A stretch of DNA of 42,501 bases, from contig DWXS01000069.1 in assembly GCA_019119045.1 (NCBI GenBank), positions 1 to 42,501 of the forward strand. The letters are read 5' to 3'. Both the position numbers and the translations under genes were made by a program. Position 1 is the stretch's first letter; every line of letters begins with the position of its first letter. The notes beneath the pieces are model-generated. The model worked only from the letters and a program-made list of their open reading frames with translations. It was not told where the DNA came from and did no database searches. Below are positions 26,603 through 35,120 of this stretch, piece by piece. This DNA comes from Candidatus Mailhella merdavium (GTDB lineage Bacteria > Desulfobacterota > Desulfovibrionia > Desulfovibrionales > Desulfovibrionaceae).

Positions 26603-27198
26603 GGCCTGGAAAAAAGGTCAGACTTCGGGAGGGAATCTTCCTCACTCATTTCCGGCTCGGGAAGCGGGGCTGCCGGAGCGCCGGGCAGGGGAACAAAGGG
26701 CCATGTTGCCGGATGACCGTACACTCTGCGCAGTCTGACGAGTACGGGAGGAGGAACCAGATCTCCCACGTTGCCGCCCAGACTTGCCACGGCCTTGATA
26801 TTGGTTGAGCTTATATACATCCAGCGAAAGTCGCTCATGAGAAAGACCGTCTGAATGTCACTGCGCAGCTTGCGATTCATCAGAGCCATCTGAAATTCAT
26901 AGTCGAAATCGGAAAGAGCCCGCAGTCCCCTCAGAATGGCCGTCGCGCCGCGTTTTTTTGCGTAGTCCACCAGAAGACCGGAAAAAGCTTCGACTTCGAC
27001 TCCGGCAACTCCGGCAAAACATTCCCGTGCCATGTCCACCCGTTCATCCAGCGAAAAAAGGGGAGATTTCAGATTGTCCCGCGCAACGGCGACAATGACC
27101 GTATCGAAAATCTCCGCGCCGCGCCGGATGATGCCCGCATGTCCGTTGGTAAGCGGGTCAAATGTACCGGGATAAATGGCAATGCGTTGTTTAGTCAT
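26599..27198 (-). CDS. coaD: Phosphopantetheine adenylyltransferase CoaD, with C-terminal extension
   Basis: CoaD transfers AMP to 4'-phosphopantetheine in coenzyme A synthesis. The core shows YPGTFDPLTNGH (TNGH, residues 17-20), the RGLRALSDFDYEFQMA motif and ISSTNIK. At 199 residues it is longer than the usual 160: the last 35 or so residues are Pro/Ala/Glu-rich (PLPGAPAAPLPEPEMSEED) and look disordered. The ATG at 27198 is chosen because the core then starts correctly; it overlaps the rsmD stop by eight bases. The extension is in a clean frame ending at miaA and may be an added tail. Confidence 0.94.
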   Translation of the reverse strand: MTKQRIAIYPGTFDPLTNGHAGIIRRGAEIFDTVIVAVARDNLKSPLFSLDERVDMARECFAGVAGVEVEAFSGLLVDYAKKRGATAILRGLRALSDFDYEFQMALMNRKLRSDIQTVFLMSDFRWMYISSTNIKAVASLGGNVGDLVPPPVLVRLRRVYGHPATWPFVPLPGAPAAPLPEPEMSEEDSLPKSDLFSRP

Positions 27199-27754
27199 GA
27201 TATGCGGTCCACACAATGACGCGCGTCTGGCCATAAAGGGTATCGTTGACGACTTCCAGCCCGGGCTGTTTTTCCGCATTGAGGCGCAGAGTCTTTTCCA
27301 CTTCCGCTATAAGAAAGCCGTCTTCATCGAGCCAGTTTCGGCGTATGATGTTTCTGAGGGTTGGGGCAAACAGCGACTCGCCGTAGGGCGGGTCGATAAA
27401 GATCACCTGAAAAGGAGAAGAGGGCGTGCGGGCCGTAATTTTAAGAACATCGTCCACAAGGATACGGCAGCGATCTTCCACGCCGAGCGTTGCGGCGTTT
27501 TTGGAAAGGCAGGCTGCCGCTCCGGAATCCTTTTCAACCAGCACCGCTTCAGTCGCACCGCGGCTGAGGGCTTCAAAAGCCAGAGAGCCGCTTCCTGCGA
27601 AAAGATCCAGCACACGACATTCCCCCCACACAACGCCTCTGGATTCCAGGCGTGAGAAAAGGGATTCGCGGACGCGTCCCATGGCCGGACGATATCCCGG
27701 CCCGCTGACAGTTTTCAGCACACGCCCTTTATGGGCTCCCGCGATGATGCGCAT
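27191..27754 (-). CDS. rsmD: 16S rRNA m2G966 methyltransferase RsmD
   Basis: RsmD methylates G966 of 16S rRNA in the small ribosomal subunit. The 187-residue protein begins MRIIAGAHKGRVLKT, has RPAMGRVRESLFSRL, the SAM motif VLDLFAGSGSLAFEALSRGA, and the catalytic DPPY in FIDPPYGE. The ATG at 27754 is preceded by AGGAGG at ideal distance; the longer in-frame opening upstream is not needed. It is first in the operon with coaD and miaA, an arrangement (rsmD-coaD) common in bacteria. Confidence 0.96.
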   Translation of the reverse strand: MRIIAGAHKGRVLKTVSGPGYRPAMGRVRESLFSRLESRGVVWGECRVLDLFAGSGSLAFEALSRGATEAVLVEKDSGAAACLSKNAATLGVEDRCRILVDDVLKITARTPSSPFQVIFIDPPYGESLFAPTLRNIIRRNWLDEDGFLIAEVEKTLRLNAEKQPGLEVVNDTLYGQTRVIVWTAYHD

Positions 27755-27913
27755 ATGACCTCCTGCTCGCTGTATCGGGCGCGAGCATACGCAAGGAAAA
27801 GGCGTTGCGCAAGCACGGGGGAGCTTCGGTCGGAAGTTCGGAACTTCAGCGTCACCTGCGGAAAAGACAGGATATGTCGCCTTACTATCCGCCGCGCCCC
27901 GCCATACCTGCCA

Positions 27914-27933
27914 GATCATGTTTTTTCATGATC
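27914..27933. promoter_or_regulatory. Inverted repeat upstream of rsmD
   Basis: GATCATG and CATGATC are 7-bp arms around six T. It lies about 160 bases upstream of rsmD and 30 bases after the end of the beta-CASP gene. It could be an operator or a weak end-of-transcript structure. Confidence 0.25.
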
Positions 27934-27962
27934 AGGGAATCATAGCGGAGCATGTGTTGCCG

Positions 27963-29579
27963 CTATATCTGTGAAAGGAATACAGCCAGTTCCCGACTGA
28001 TTTCGCTCAGGCGATCGCGCAGTTCGGTTTGTTCCTCCCAGGGAAGTTGCTCGGCGCGGGAGCGACGTTCGCGCAACTGAGCGAGGCGCGCATCCATGTC
28101 GGCAATGAGGAAGTCCCAGTCCACACGGGGACGGGCTTTTGCCGTATTGAAAAGTTCCACGGCAACCTTGCGCCCCGGTTCGAGGGTCATGTCTTCAAGA
28201 TAATCTGGAATAAACACTTCGACATCATCGCGGGAGCTGTTCTTTTTGATGAGATCCGCCAGAGCCTCCTGCGCCTTCGGTTCCCCATGGATCAGAACGA
28301 TTCGGCTGCCAGCCTTCGACATGGGAAGAATCCAGTCCAGAAGCTGGCTCTGTCCGGCATGAGCGGAAAAGCCGTTGATGGTGAAAACTTTTGCGGCGAC
28401 GGCCAGATCGTCGTTGAACAGACGTATGCTTTCCGCTCCGTCCACAATTTTGCGACCGAGCGTGCCCACAGCCTGATAGCCTACAAATACGATGCTGGCG
28501 CCTTCCCTCCAGATGTTATGCTTGAGGTGATGCTTGATCCTGCCGGCATTGCACATGCCGCTGGCGGAAAGGATGATCGCGGGACCCTGCAAGACGTTGA
28601 GAGCCTGAGATTCTTCCGTGTTGAGCGTGAAATGGATGTTGTAACTGCCATCTTTTGGGGAAATTCCCTGTAGTTCCGGAGTATGGAGCGTCTGTGCATA
28701 TTTTTCGAATACTTCCGTTGCCCGTATGGCAAGAGGGCTGTCCACAAATATGGGCATGTCCGCCGGGAGCTGATTACGCTCCCGTAAGAGAATGAGGCTG
28801 TACAGAAGTTCCTGCGTGCGTCCGACGGCAAAGGAGGGAATGATGACTTTTTCTCCGTGACTGTAGCTGTAGGCTATTGCCTGGGCAAGCTCTTCCAGCG
28901 TGTCGCTTTCTCCTCTGTGGTTGCGGTCGCCGTAAGTGGATTCGACAAAAAGCCAGTCCGGCGGATTCGGATGTTCCGCATCATGCAGCAGCAGCGCGCC
29001 GGGGCGGCCCAGATCGCCGGAAAAGACGAGGCGGGTCGTCTGCCCTCCTTCCGTAATTTCCAGATCAAGGAAGGCCGCGCCGAGGATGTGCCCCGCATAG
29101 CGGTAGGTGACTTTGATGCCGGGATGAGGTTCGAAAGTTTTGTCAAAGTCTACGGGGCGCAAGAGAGTAACGGCCTTGCGGGCGTCTTCCGTCGTGTAGA
29201 GAGCCTTGTCACTGTCGCGTTTCGTGCCGCGCCGCTTGTCATGGCTCTGTTTCCATTCCTGCTCCATTTCCTGAATATGGGCGCTGTCTTCCAGCATCAG
29301 AGCGGCGAGATCCAGCGTCGGATGCGTGCAGTAGATGTTTCCCTTGAAACCCTCGGCAGCCAGAAGCGGGAGGAGGCCTGAATGATCGATATGGGCATGG
29401 GTGAGCAGGATGAAATCCATTTCCCGGGGGCGATACAGTCCGCTCTGCCTGTTACGTTCCTCAATGGCAGGGTTGCCCTGGTGCATGCCGCAATCTACGG
29501 CAAAGCGCGCACCGGCGGCCTCAATGACATGACATGAACCGGTGACAGTTCGGGCCGCGCCGAGAAATGATATTTTCAT
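27963..29579 (-). CDS. Metallo-beta-lactamase / beta-CASP RNase-type protein
   Basis: This 538-residue protein starts MKISFLGAARTVTGS and has the zinc site HAHIDHSG (61-68), the later DLGRPG motif, a beta-CASP domain with VIIPSFAVGRTQELLY, SPLAIRATEVF and ILSASGMCNAGRI, and the closing INGFSAHAGQ and LIHGEPKAQEAL segments. This is the bacterial YsgA/RNase-like branch related to CPSF73; members are predicted or shown RNA nucleases. The C-terminal 60 residues form a charged helical tail. AAAGGAG precedes the ATG at 29579. It is a separate unit from rsmD (208-base gap). Confidence 0.93.
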   Translation of the reverse strand: MKISFLGAARTVTGSCHVIEAAGARFAVDCGMHQGNPAIEERNRQSGLYRPREMDFILLTHAHIDHSGLLPLLAAEGFKGNIYCTHPTLDLAALMLEDSAHIQEMEQEWKQSHDKRRGTKRDSDKALYTTEDARKAVTLLRPVDFDKTFEPHPGIKVTYRYAGHILGAAFLDLEITEGGQTTRLVFSGDLGRPGALLLHDAEHPNPPDWLFVESTYGDRNHRGESDTLEELAQAIAYSYSHGEKVIIPSFAVGRTQELLYSLILLRERNQLPADMPIFVDSPLAIRATEVFEKYAQTLHTPELQGISPKDGSYNIHFTLNTEESQALNVLQGPAIILSASGMCNAGRIKHHLKHNIWREGASIVFVGYQAVGTLGRKIVDGAESIRLFNDDLAVAAKVFTINGFSAHAGQSQLLDWILPMSKAGSRIVLIHGEPKAQEALADLIKKNSSRDDVEVFIPDYLEDMTLEPGRKVAVELFNTAKARPRVDWDFLIADMDARLAQLRERRSRAEQLPWEEQTELRDRLSEISRELAVFLSQI

Positions 29580-29820
29580 GCCGGACTCCTTTGTTTTTTC
29601 CTGATGATACGTTGAAGAAAGACGTACAGCCAGCAACGAAGTATGACAAAATCTGATAAAGCCTTGCGTCCGGAGTTTTCTGTCCTCTGCTTTGTGTTTT
29701 TTTGCGCTATGTTAAGAAATGCCGTCAAAAGACTGTACAAGTCAAGTCGTATTTCTCCTCTTGCCTCGGAATGACGTATTGTGCTTTAATTTCTTCATAT
29801 TCATATCGGCAGGAGGCTCC

Positions 29821-30480
29821 ATGTCCGGTTCTTCTCAGCAGTATGTCATTGATGCCCTGTCCGCCCAGGAATCCTGGCGTCTTTTCCGTATCATGGCGGA
29901 AATGGTCGAAGGCATTGACACGCTTTCCTCCCTTCCTCCCTGCGTATCCATATTCGGATCGGCCCGTGCCCGGGCGGATGATCCTCTGTACTGTCAGACG
30001 GAAGATATTGCCCGGGGGCTGGTGGAGGCCGGGTATGGCGTCATCACCGGCGGCGGGCCAGGTCTTATGGAGGCGGGGAATAAAGGTGCGACGGAGGCCG
30101 GCGGGCCGTCCGTAGGGCTGCATATTCAACTGCCCATGGAGCAGGCCGCCAATCAGTATCTGCTGACGCGCTGCAATTTCAACTACTTTTTTGTCCGCAA
30201 GCTCATGTTCGTCAAATATGCCGTGGCGTATGTGGTCATGCCGGGAGGCACGGGCACCCTTGACGAACTGTTTGAAGCTTTTGTTCTTGTCCAGACGCAC
30301 CGGATCAAGCCTTTTCCCATTATTCTTTATAAACGTGATTTCTGGGCCGGTCTGCTGGACTGGATGCGGGATCGCATGGTGGAACATGGTTTTCTGCGGG
30401 AAGAGGAGCTGGAGCTGTTGACGCTTTGCGACGAACCTGACGAAGTTGTACAGACCATCAGAAAATACACCATCGTATGA
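29821..30480 (+). CDS. LOG-family protein (TIGR00730, cytokinin riboside phosphoribohydrolase-like)
   Basis: This 219-residue protein has SIFGSARAR, GGGPGLMEA (78-86) and PGGTGTLDE (141-149), the nucleotide-binding motifs of LOG and lysine-decarboxylase-like proteins. These enzymes cleave the ribose from (modified) AMP, releasing a base; the bacterial role outside plants is often nucleotide salvage. The N-terminal 35 residues (AQESWRLFRIMAEMVEGIDTL) are typical of the longer bacterial subgroup. AGGAGG stands before the ATG at 29821. Its stop overlaps the tadA start. Confidence 0.93.
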   Translation: MSGSSQQYVIDALSAQESWRLFRIMAEMVEGIDTLSSLPPCVSIFGSARARADDPLYCQTEDIARGLVEAGYGVITGGGPGLMEAGNKGATEAGGPSVGLHIQLPMEQAANQYLLTRCNFNYFFVRKLMFVKYAVAYVVMPGGTGTLDELFEAFVLVQTHRIKPFPIILYKRDFWAGLLDWMRDRMVEHGFLREEELELLTLCDEPDEVVQTIRKYTIV

Positions 30481-31013
30481 TGTCCGCAGAGCTGTCATCA
30501 TCTCCAGATGAACGCTTTCGGGATCTTGCGCCGTGGGGGCCGGTGCCTTCGCCCCCTCCGGGGTGGACCTGGAAGAGCCTCATGCTCAAAGCTCTTGAGC
30601 TTGCACGGGAAGCGGCCGCGGCGGAAGAAATCCCCGTGGGGGCCATCGTTGTGGATGACGGTGGGCTGATTGTGGGACAGGGGCGCAACGAAACGGAAGC
30701 ATTGCGGGATCCTTCCGCTCATGCTGAAATGCTTGCGCTGCGCAGGGCCGCACGGAATGTGGGCAATCACCGGCTTGGAAATTGTGTGCTTGTGGTGACG
30801 CTCGAACCCTGTCTTATGTGCGCCGGAGTCATTCGGGAAGCCAGAGTGCAGGGCGTGGTCTACGGTGCGCATGATGTGCGCGCCGGAGCGGTCGAGTCCC
30901 GTCTGGAAGGCCTTTCCTATGCTGACGGCCCGTCCCCCTGGCATATGGGTGGAGTGGAAAGCCGCGCCTGTGCTGAGCTGTTGCGTGATTTTTTTCGGGT
31001 CCGGAGAAGTTGA
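30477..31013 (+). CDS. tadA: tRNA-specific adenosine deaminase TadA
   Basis: TadA converts A34 to inosine in tRNA-Arg(ACG). The 178-residue protein has the zinc and catalytic motif HAEM (His82, Glu84) and PCLMC (Cys112, Cys115), plus EIPVGAIVV, GRNE and the GVVYGAHD segment. It carries about 35 residues before the usual start; that part (PPPGWTWKSLM) looks like real protein. The start at 30477 overlaps the LOG stop (ATGA), with a second ATG at 30480. An alternative ATG at 30582, preceded by GGAAGAG, would give the short standard form. Confidence 0.94.
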   Translation: MMSAELSSSPDERFRDLAPWGPVPSPPPGWTWKSLMLKALELAREAAAAEEIPVGAIVVDDGGLIVGQGRNETEALRDPSAHAEMLALRRAARNVGNHRLGNCVLVVTLEPCLMCAGVIREARVQGVVYGAHDVRAGAVESRLEGLSYADGPSPWHMGGVESRACAELLRDFFRVRRS

Positions 31014-31176
31014 AGTATTTCGGAGACTCTGCCTTTCCTTGCCTCTATTTCAGCGCGGCGAGGCTTGTCGAATGAAGTCTGGATGACTATGCTGATGCCG
31101 TGACGGAGGGTATTCCCCATCGGGGAACGCCTGTTGTCCGCCTGCATTGAGAGAAATATTATGAGGGAGCAGCCGC

Positions 31177-31479
31177 ATGAGCAGCACTGTGGACGAACTG
31201 ACAGTCAATTATGAAGAGGACGGCATACTCAAGGTAAAGGAAGTGGACAAGGAGATTTTGTCCAAAGGTGCCTGGGCTACGGTGCTTTTCCGCTATCAGG
31301 AATGGATACCGGAAACAGATACATACGGCCCGGACAAGTACACCATACGCCGTTACAAGAAAAGTGGGGGCGAGTATCGTCAGCAGTCCAAGTTTACCAT
31401 TTCCAGCGCGGATCAGGCTCGACGCATCATCGGGGCTCTGGAACGCTGGCTTAAGTCGGATGAGCATGAGCAGGAATGA
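31177..31479 (+). CDS. Conserved small protein, unknown function
   Basis: This 100-residue, charged, soluble protein starts MSSTVDELTVNYEEDG and has a central beta-rich stretch (WATVLFRYQEWIPETDTYG, KYTIRRYKKSGGEYRQQSKF) and a closing helix (ADQARRIIGALERWL). I recall very similar proteins in other Desulfovibrio genomes, always unannotated. GAGGGAGC precedes the ATG. Its 3' end overlaps the methyltransferase start by 20 bases, so the two are probably co-expressed. The strand pattern loosely recalls single-stranded nucleic-acid binders such as PC4, but that is only a guess. Confidence 0.8.
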   Translation: MSSTVDELTVNYEEDGILKVKEVDKEILSKGAWATVLFRYQEWIPETDTYGPDKYTIRRYKKSGGEYRQQSKFTISSADQARRIIGALERWLKSDEHEQE

Positions 31480-32311
31480 AGAAGAACGAAATCCGGCGCC
31501 GGATGTCGGTCGCCGGGATTTGCTGCATGATCTGATTTCTCCCTGGAGAAGACGGGGGCGTAAACTGCTCCAGATCGGGGGCTCTTCGCTTGTCCCTCCG
31601 CTGTTATTCTGGGAGGCGGGCTTTGACGCTTTCTGTCTGGAAAGAGTTCCGGAAGTTCTGCAAGCAGCAAGAGAAGAGAATGGGCAGGGAGTCGAGTATG
31701 TTCTCGGGCAGCCGGATTTGCTGCCTTTTGAGGACGATTCCTTTGAATATGCCGTACTGCCCGACATTTCAGCTCTTATGGCATCTGGAACCGAAGATGC
31801 GCTGTTTACGATTGTCGCAGAGGCTGTGCGGACGGCTTCGCACGGCATCATTTTGATGAGCGGCAATCCGTTGTCGCCTGCGAACTGGAAAAAGGGGAAG
31901 CGTTGCTTCTGGCCGTGGACTTTATGGATGACCGCACGCAGAGCGGCTCCCCGGGGGAGACTGACATTGCGCGGAGCGTGTCGACTTCCCCTCGCTCCTG
32001 GAAGAATCTTTCGTTTTTACCGTGAACGGAAGGGAATGAATATTCATCCCTGCTGGTGTCCGCAAAGTCTGATAAGTCCTTTTCCTTTTGGCGGAGTGTA
32101 CGGACTGAGACTTGACTGCTTCCCTCTTGCCGGAACGCCGACAGGCGTGTTGCGCGTACCCGGCATCCGCAGTTATGGCAAGGAAGCGGCAATGGGTTCT
32201 TCCGGTTTGGGCATTGAAGGCACGGGGTGTTCCGCACTTGGTCATGGTTCCGGCGAGGGGGAAAAGGCAAGCAGAGAGGAAGCCTCTCAGGCCTTCCCCG
32301 GCAGGGGATGA
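31460..32311 (+). CDS. Putative SAM-dependent methyltransferase, divergent
   Basis: The first 150 residues fit a class I methyltransferase: LLQIGGSSLVPP (motif I, about 37-47), an acidic ER at strand 2, GQPDLLPFEDDSFEYAVLPD (motifs II/III) and a following helix. Total 283 residues. Substrate unknown. The middle section (about residues 140-205) is unusually rich in Arg, Trp, Cys and Pro, while another frame there reads more like protein, so an indel pair cannot be excluded. The C-terminus (PFGGVYGLRLDCFPLAGTPTGVL) looks normal. The start is ATG 31460 or 31466. Its last 25 bases overlap the convergent radical SAM gene. Confidence 0.65.
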   Translation: MSMSRNEEERNPAPDVGRRDLLHDLISPWRRRGRKLLQIGGSSLVPPLLFWEAGFDAFCLERVPEVLQAAREENGQGVEYVLGQPDLLPFEDDSFEYAVLPDISALMASGTEDALFTIVAEAVRTASHGIILMSGNPLSPANWKKGKRCFWPWTLWMTARRAAPRGRLTLRGACRLPLAPGRIFRFYRERKGMNIHPCWCPQSLISPFPFGGVYGLRLDCFPLAGTPTGVLRVPGIRSYGKEAAMGSSGLGIEGTGCSALGHGSGEGEKASREEASQAFPGRG

Positions 32312-33606
32312 TGATCTCCGGGCATATCTTTGCAGGTTGCTCCCACATGGGGGTTGAAGTAGCCGAACTTCAGTGACGGACAGGATTTTTTCAGCCTCTT
32401 GCGGAAGTTGCCGAGTCCTACGGCCGGGCCGAAATTGATGCCGTCCAGCAGACGGAGATAGAGTTCCGGATCAATATTCAGATTACGGAGCTGAATAAAG
32501 TTCACATCGCAGGTATTGACAAGCTCAACAAGAGCTTCGATTTCTTCCTCACAGTCGGTAATCCCCGGGAAATAGAGCAGGTTGAGCGAAACAAATACGC
32601 CGCGTTTTCTCGCTTCATGAATGGATTGCCGCACATCCGTGAAGGTGAAGTTTTTAGGGCGGTAGTAGCGCGCGTGTACTTCAGGACGCGCGCTGTTCAT
32701 ACTCACCCGGAGTGAGCTGAGTCCGACATCGCCGAGACGGGCAATCGCTTCGGGACGGGAGGCGTTGGAGTTCAGATTGACGGTGCCTTTGCCGCCCCGT
32801 TCGCGGAATGTACGTACTGTATCCACCAGCAGATCGGCTTCCGTCAGGGGTTCGCCCTCACAGCCCTGTCCGAAGGAATAGATGGGATCCGGCTCGTTTT
32901 CCTGATGGTGGAACATGATTTCCACCAGCTCCTCAACTGTGGGCGTAAAGGTCAGACGATCCTGCGGAGTGGCGCAGAGGGGGGAGTCTTCGTCCTTAAA
33001 AGAGATGCATCCCACGCAACGCGCATTGCATACGCGGGAAACGGGCAGTGGAGCCTCGTATCTGCCCAGACACAGGTTTCTTGCGGCGGGGCAGGCGTAG
33101 CGCAGCACGCAGTTGCTCATAAGATGCTGAACAAGGCGGTTGGCCGGATATTTCGCCATCAGCGCACGAGCGGCCTTTTCTATCTTTTTCTGTGAAATTC
33201 CGGTGAATACCTGTCTCGTATCCTGATCCACCTTTTTGGCGCACACATAGAAACGATCGCCGATCATGCCCACGGCTCCGTAGGCAAACAGCGGAAGCGT
33301 GGGGGCGTTTTCGTCGGTGACATAAACCGGATGCGCCGTCAGCGTATGGGCCGGCGCAATGAATGCGGCAACTGCCAGTTCTTCAAGCTGGACGGCCTCT
33401 CCTGTTTCCGGATCAAGCCCTACGGCATGCCTGCCGGGGAGAAGAAAAAGTTCGCTTTCCGGTGGGAGCGGCATGAGTTCGTCCGGACGGGGCAGAGCCC
33501 ATTCCTGCCCGCGTCGGCACAGCATGAGCAGATCAGGATCATCGTAAATCTGGCCTTGAGCGTCGGCAAGAAGCAGACGGGGATGCGGACGTGAATCTGA
33601 GGACAT
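32287..33606 (-). CDS. Radical SAM protein of unknown function with extra cysteines
   Basis: This 439-residue protein has an N-terminal domain of about 160 residues with no motif I know. A cysteine cluster follows (Cys166, Cys172, Cys179), then the radical SAM motif CNARCVGC (Cys193, Cys197, Cys200). Then come SFGQGCEGEPLTE, NLNSNASRPEA, LSSLRVSMNSARPEVHARYYRP and the barrel end (SLNLLYFPGITDCEEE). The extra cysteines could bind an auxiliary iron-sulfur cluster. I believe relatives occur in Desulfovibrio, unannotated. GGAG precedes the ATG at 33606. It converges on the methyltransferase gene and has no operon partner. Confidence 0.88.
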   Translation of the reverse strand: MSSDSRPHPRLLLADAQGQIYDDPDLLMLCRRGQEWALPRPDELMPLPPESELFLLPGRHAVGLDPETGEAVQLEELAVAAFIAPAHTLTAHPVYVTDENAPTLPLFAYGAVGMIGDRFYVCAKKVDQDTRQVFTGISQKKIEKAARALMAKYPANRLVQHLMSNCVLRYACPAARNLCLGRYEAPLPVSRVCNARCVGCISFKDEDSPLCATPQDRLTFTPTVEELVEIMFHHQENEPDPIYSFGQGCEGEPLTEADLLVDTVRTFRERGGKGTVNLNSNASRPEAIARLGDVGLSSLRVSMNSARPEVHARYYRPKNFTFTDVRQSIHEARKRGVFVSLNLLYFPGITDCEEEIEALVELVNTCDVNFIQLRNLNIDPELYLRLLDGINFGPAVGLGNFRKRLKKSCPSLKFGYFNPHVGATCKDMPGDHHPLPGKA

Positions 33607-34294
33607 GAAAACTCCATAAAAATCTGGACAGTCTGACAGGTATCCCGAATTCGTGCATTATGGCAATAAACGATCTGCAACTCAAGCGGGAAATATCCAT
33701 GTTCGGGAGAGCGAGCTTTCATGAACAATATTCCTTAAACCTGTCCGGCCATGTTCATTGTTATGGAAGAGCCGAGGTTCAGCAGAGACTGTTTGGGGCG
33801 GAAGGGTGCGAACAGAGAAGAAGGAAGCTTTTGTGACGGATGTTGCATCCGATGCGTATATATGAATTTTTTATGAATAAATACAGTGTATTACGTTCAA
33901 GTGGGATGGAGTTCCGTTTGCCGGAACGCGCAAAAAACGGCGATGAGGGGGCATGAACGGTTGAGGTTTTGTACGGAGCGTCTTTTCGGACGGAAGGGTG
34001 AAATTCGACGCGGCTTCTGGCTTATGACGTTGCAAAACGGAAAAAATGCAAGGTCGTGAAAAATGTATTCCACGCTGATTGTTCTGTGTCATGCAGCCAG
34101 ACAAAAGTCGGTTTTCGTATGCTGCCCTGAAGATTCTCCCTGCGGAATATCGGTCAGACGGGAAGAAAATGCAGGCCCGTCTTCCGGGACATTCGGAGAC
34201 TTTTCCGCTATAGCAACCTGTGCCGGGCAAAATCTGAGCGGCGGTCCGGATCATCGAATTCTGAATCGTACTTATGCGGAGGTTTTCCAATCAT
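33607..34294. other. Spacer between divergent genes, nothing recognised
   Basis: About 690 bases between the radical SAM gene (minus) and the small membrane protein gene (plus). A local AT-rich patch at 33857-33895 may hold promoters. A 106-codon plus-strand frame from 34063 has no ribosome binding site, runs into the next gene in another frame, and is not called. No repeats or RNA folds stood out. Confidence 0.5.
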
Positions 34295-34753
34295 ATGGCC
34301 CTGTTGTTACTTCTGCTTTTTTGCATGTTTTTTTTCGGAGGCATGTTTCTCCTGGTCATCTTTCAGGCCAGACGGCACCGTGAGGCTCTGGAACTTATAG
34401 CAACGCAGCAACGGGCAATGCAGGCCGAGCTGTCGCGTCTGGCTGATATACTGGAATCTCTGGTGGCGGAACGGCCATTTGAAGAAGATGAAGCTATGGA
34501 TGAGGAGGATAATCAGGATTCCCGGGAGTCTGGAAAGGCTGGTTCCGGACAGGGAATGCCGCTCGAACCCGGCTTTGAGCTGCTTCTTGAACGGGGGGGA
34601 GAAGGCAGACCGGCGAAGAGCGGGGGAGAGGCTGAATATCCTGAAAACTTTGAAGAAGACGGACTTGATCGGCTTTTTCTGCGCTCTGGCAGGAACGGCA
34701 GTGAGCAGCATTCCGAAAAAGAACGCGGAGGCCTGCCTGAACTGAAGCTGTAA
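34295..34753 (+). CDS. Acidic membrane-anchored coiled-coil protein, unknown
   Basis: This 152-residue protein has one N-terminal transmembrane helix (MALLLLLLFCMFFFGGMFLLVIF), then a predicted coiled coil (about 30-60, RREALELIATQQRAMQAEL type pattern) and a long Glu/Asp/Gly-rich tail that looks disordered. I recognise no family. The start is uncertain: ATG 34274 or ATG 34295, with GGAGG 11 bases before the latter; the hydrophobic helix begins best at 34295. A hairpin at 34887-34920 may end the transcript. The single-gene context gives no functional hint. Confidence 0.65.
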   Translation: MALLLLLLFCMFFFGGMFLLVIFQARRHREALELIATQQRAMQAELSRLADILESLVAERPFEEDEAMDEEDNQDSRESGKAGSGQGMPLEPGFELLLERGGEGRPAKSGGEAEYPENFEEDGLDRLFLRSGRNGSEQHSEKERGGLPELKL

Positions 34754-34886
34754 TCGGGCAGAAGCCGTCCCCGAAGCACAACTCCGATGCACGCTTGAGT
34801 TTTCAGATTTGCGGGCGAGGGGTGATAATCATGGCGCCTGACTGTTGAGCCTGATATTTTTTACCTGACGAACTCCTTCCCCCGAG

Positions 34887-34920
34887 AGCCCCGGCCGTTT
34901 TCCGGAAAGGTCGGGGCTTT
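34887..34920 (+). terminator. Possible terminator after the acidic membrane protein gene
   Basis: AGCCCCGGCC pairs with GGTCGGGGCT (one G-T pair) and the interior TTTTCC/GGAAA extends the stem. Only three T follow, so efficiency is uncertain. Confidence 0.5.
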
Positions 34921-35055
34921 CCTGCGGCAGGAGAAACGCTGTTTTTTTCAGATATCTGCTGCCGGGCGTAAAGCCGATACCTGATGGAAAGGGAAAAGGC
35001 TTGTTCGACATCCGGCAATATCTGCCGACACTATCTGCCATCGAATGCGACTGGT

Positions 35056-35099
35056 AAAAAAAGCCCGCGTTTCCCGAATAGTTGTCGGGAACGCGGGCT
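35056..35099 (-). terminator. Terminator of the ridA transcript
   Basis: On the minus strand AGCCCGCGTTCCCGA pairs with TCGGGAAACGCGGGCT (one bulged base) and a run of seven T follows. It lies just behind the ridA stop at 35121. Confidence 0.9.
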
Positions 35100-35120
35100 G
35101 TGTTGTCTGCATGCCGCAGG

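Larger units (their letters stand above)
34754..35120. other. Spacer with two terminators
   Basis: About 370 bases between the convergent acidic membrane protein gene and ridA. It contains a hairpin for the plus strand (34887-34920) and a strong terminator for the minus strand (35056-35099). No gene is evident. Confidence 0.55.

Noticed and set aside
34063..34383. 106-codon plus-strand frame before the acidic membrane protein gene
   Set aside because: No ribosome binding site, and it overlaps the next gene in another frame while adding no recognisable domain.
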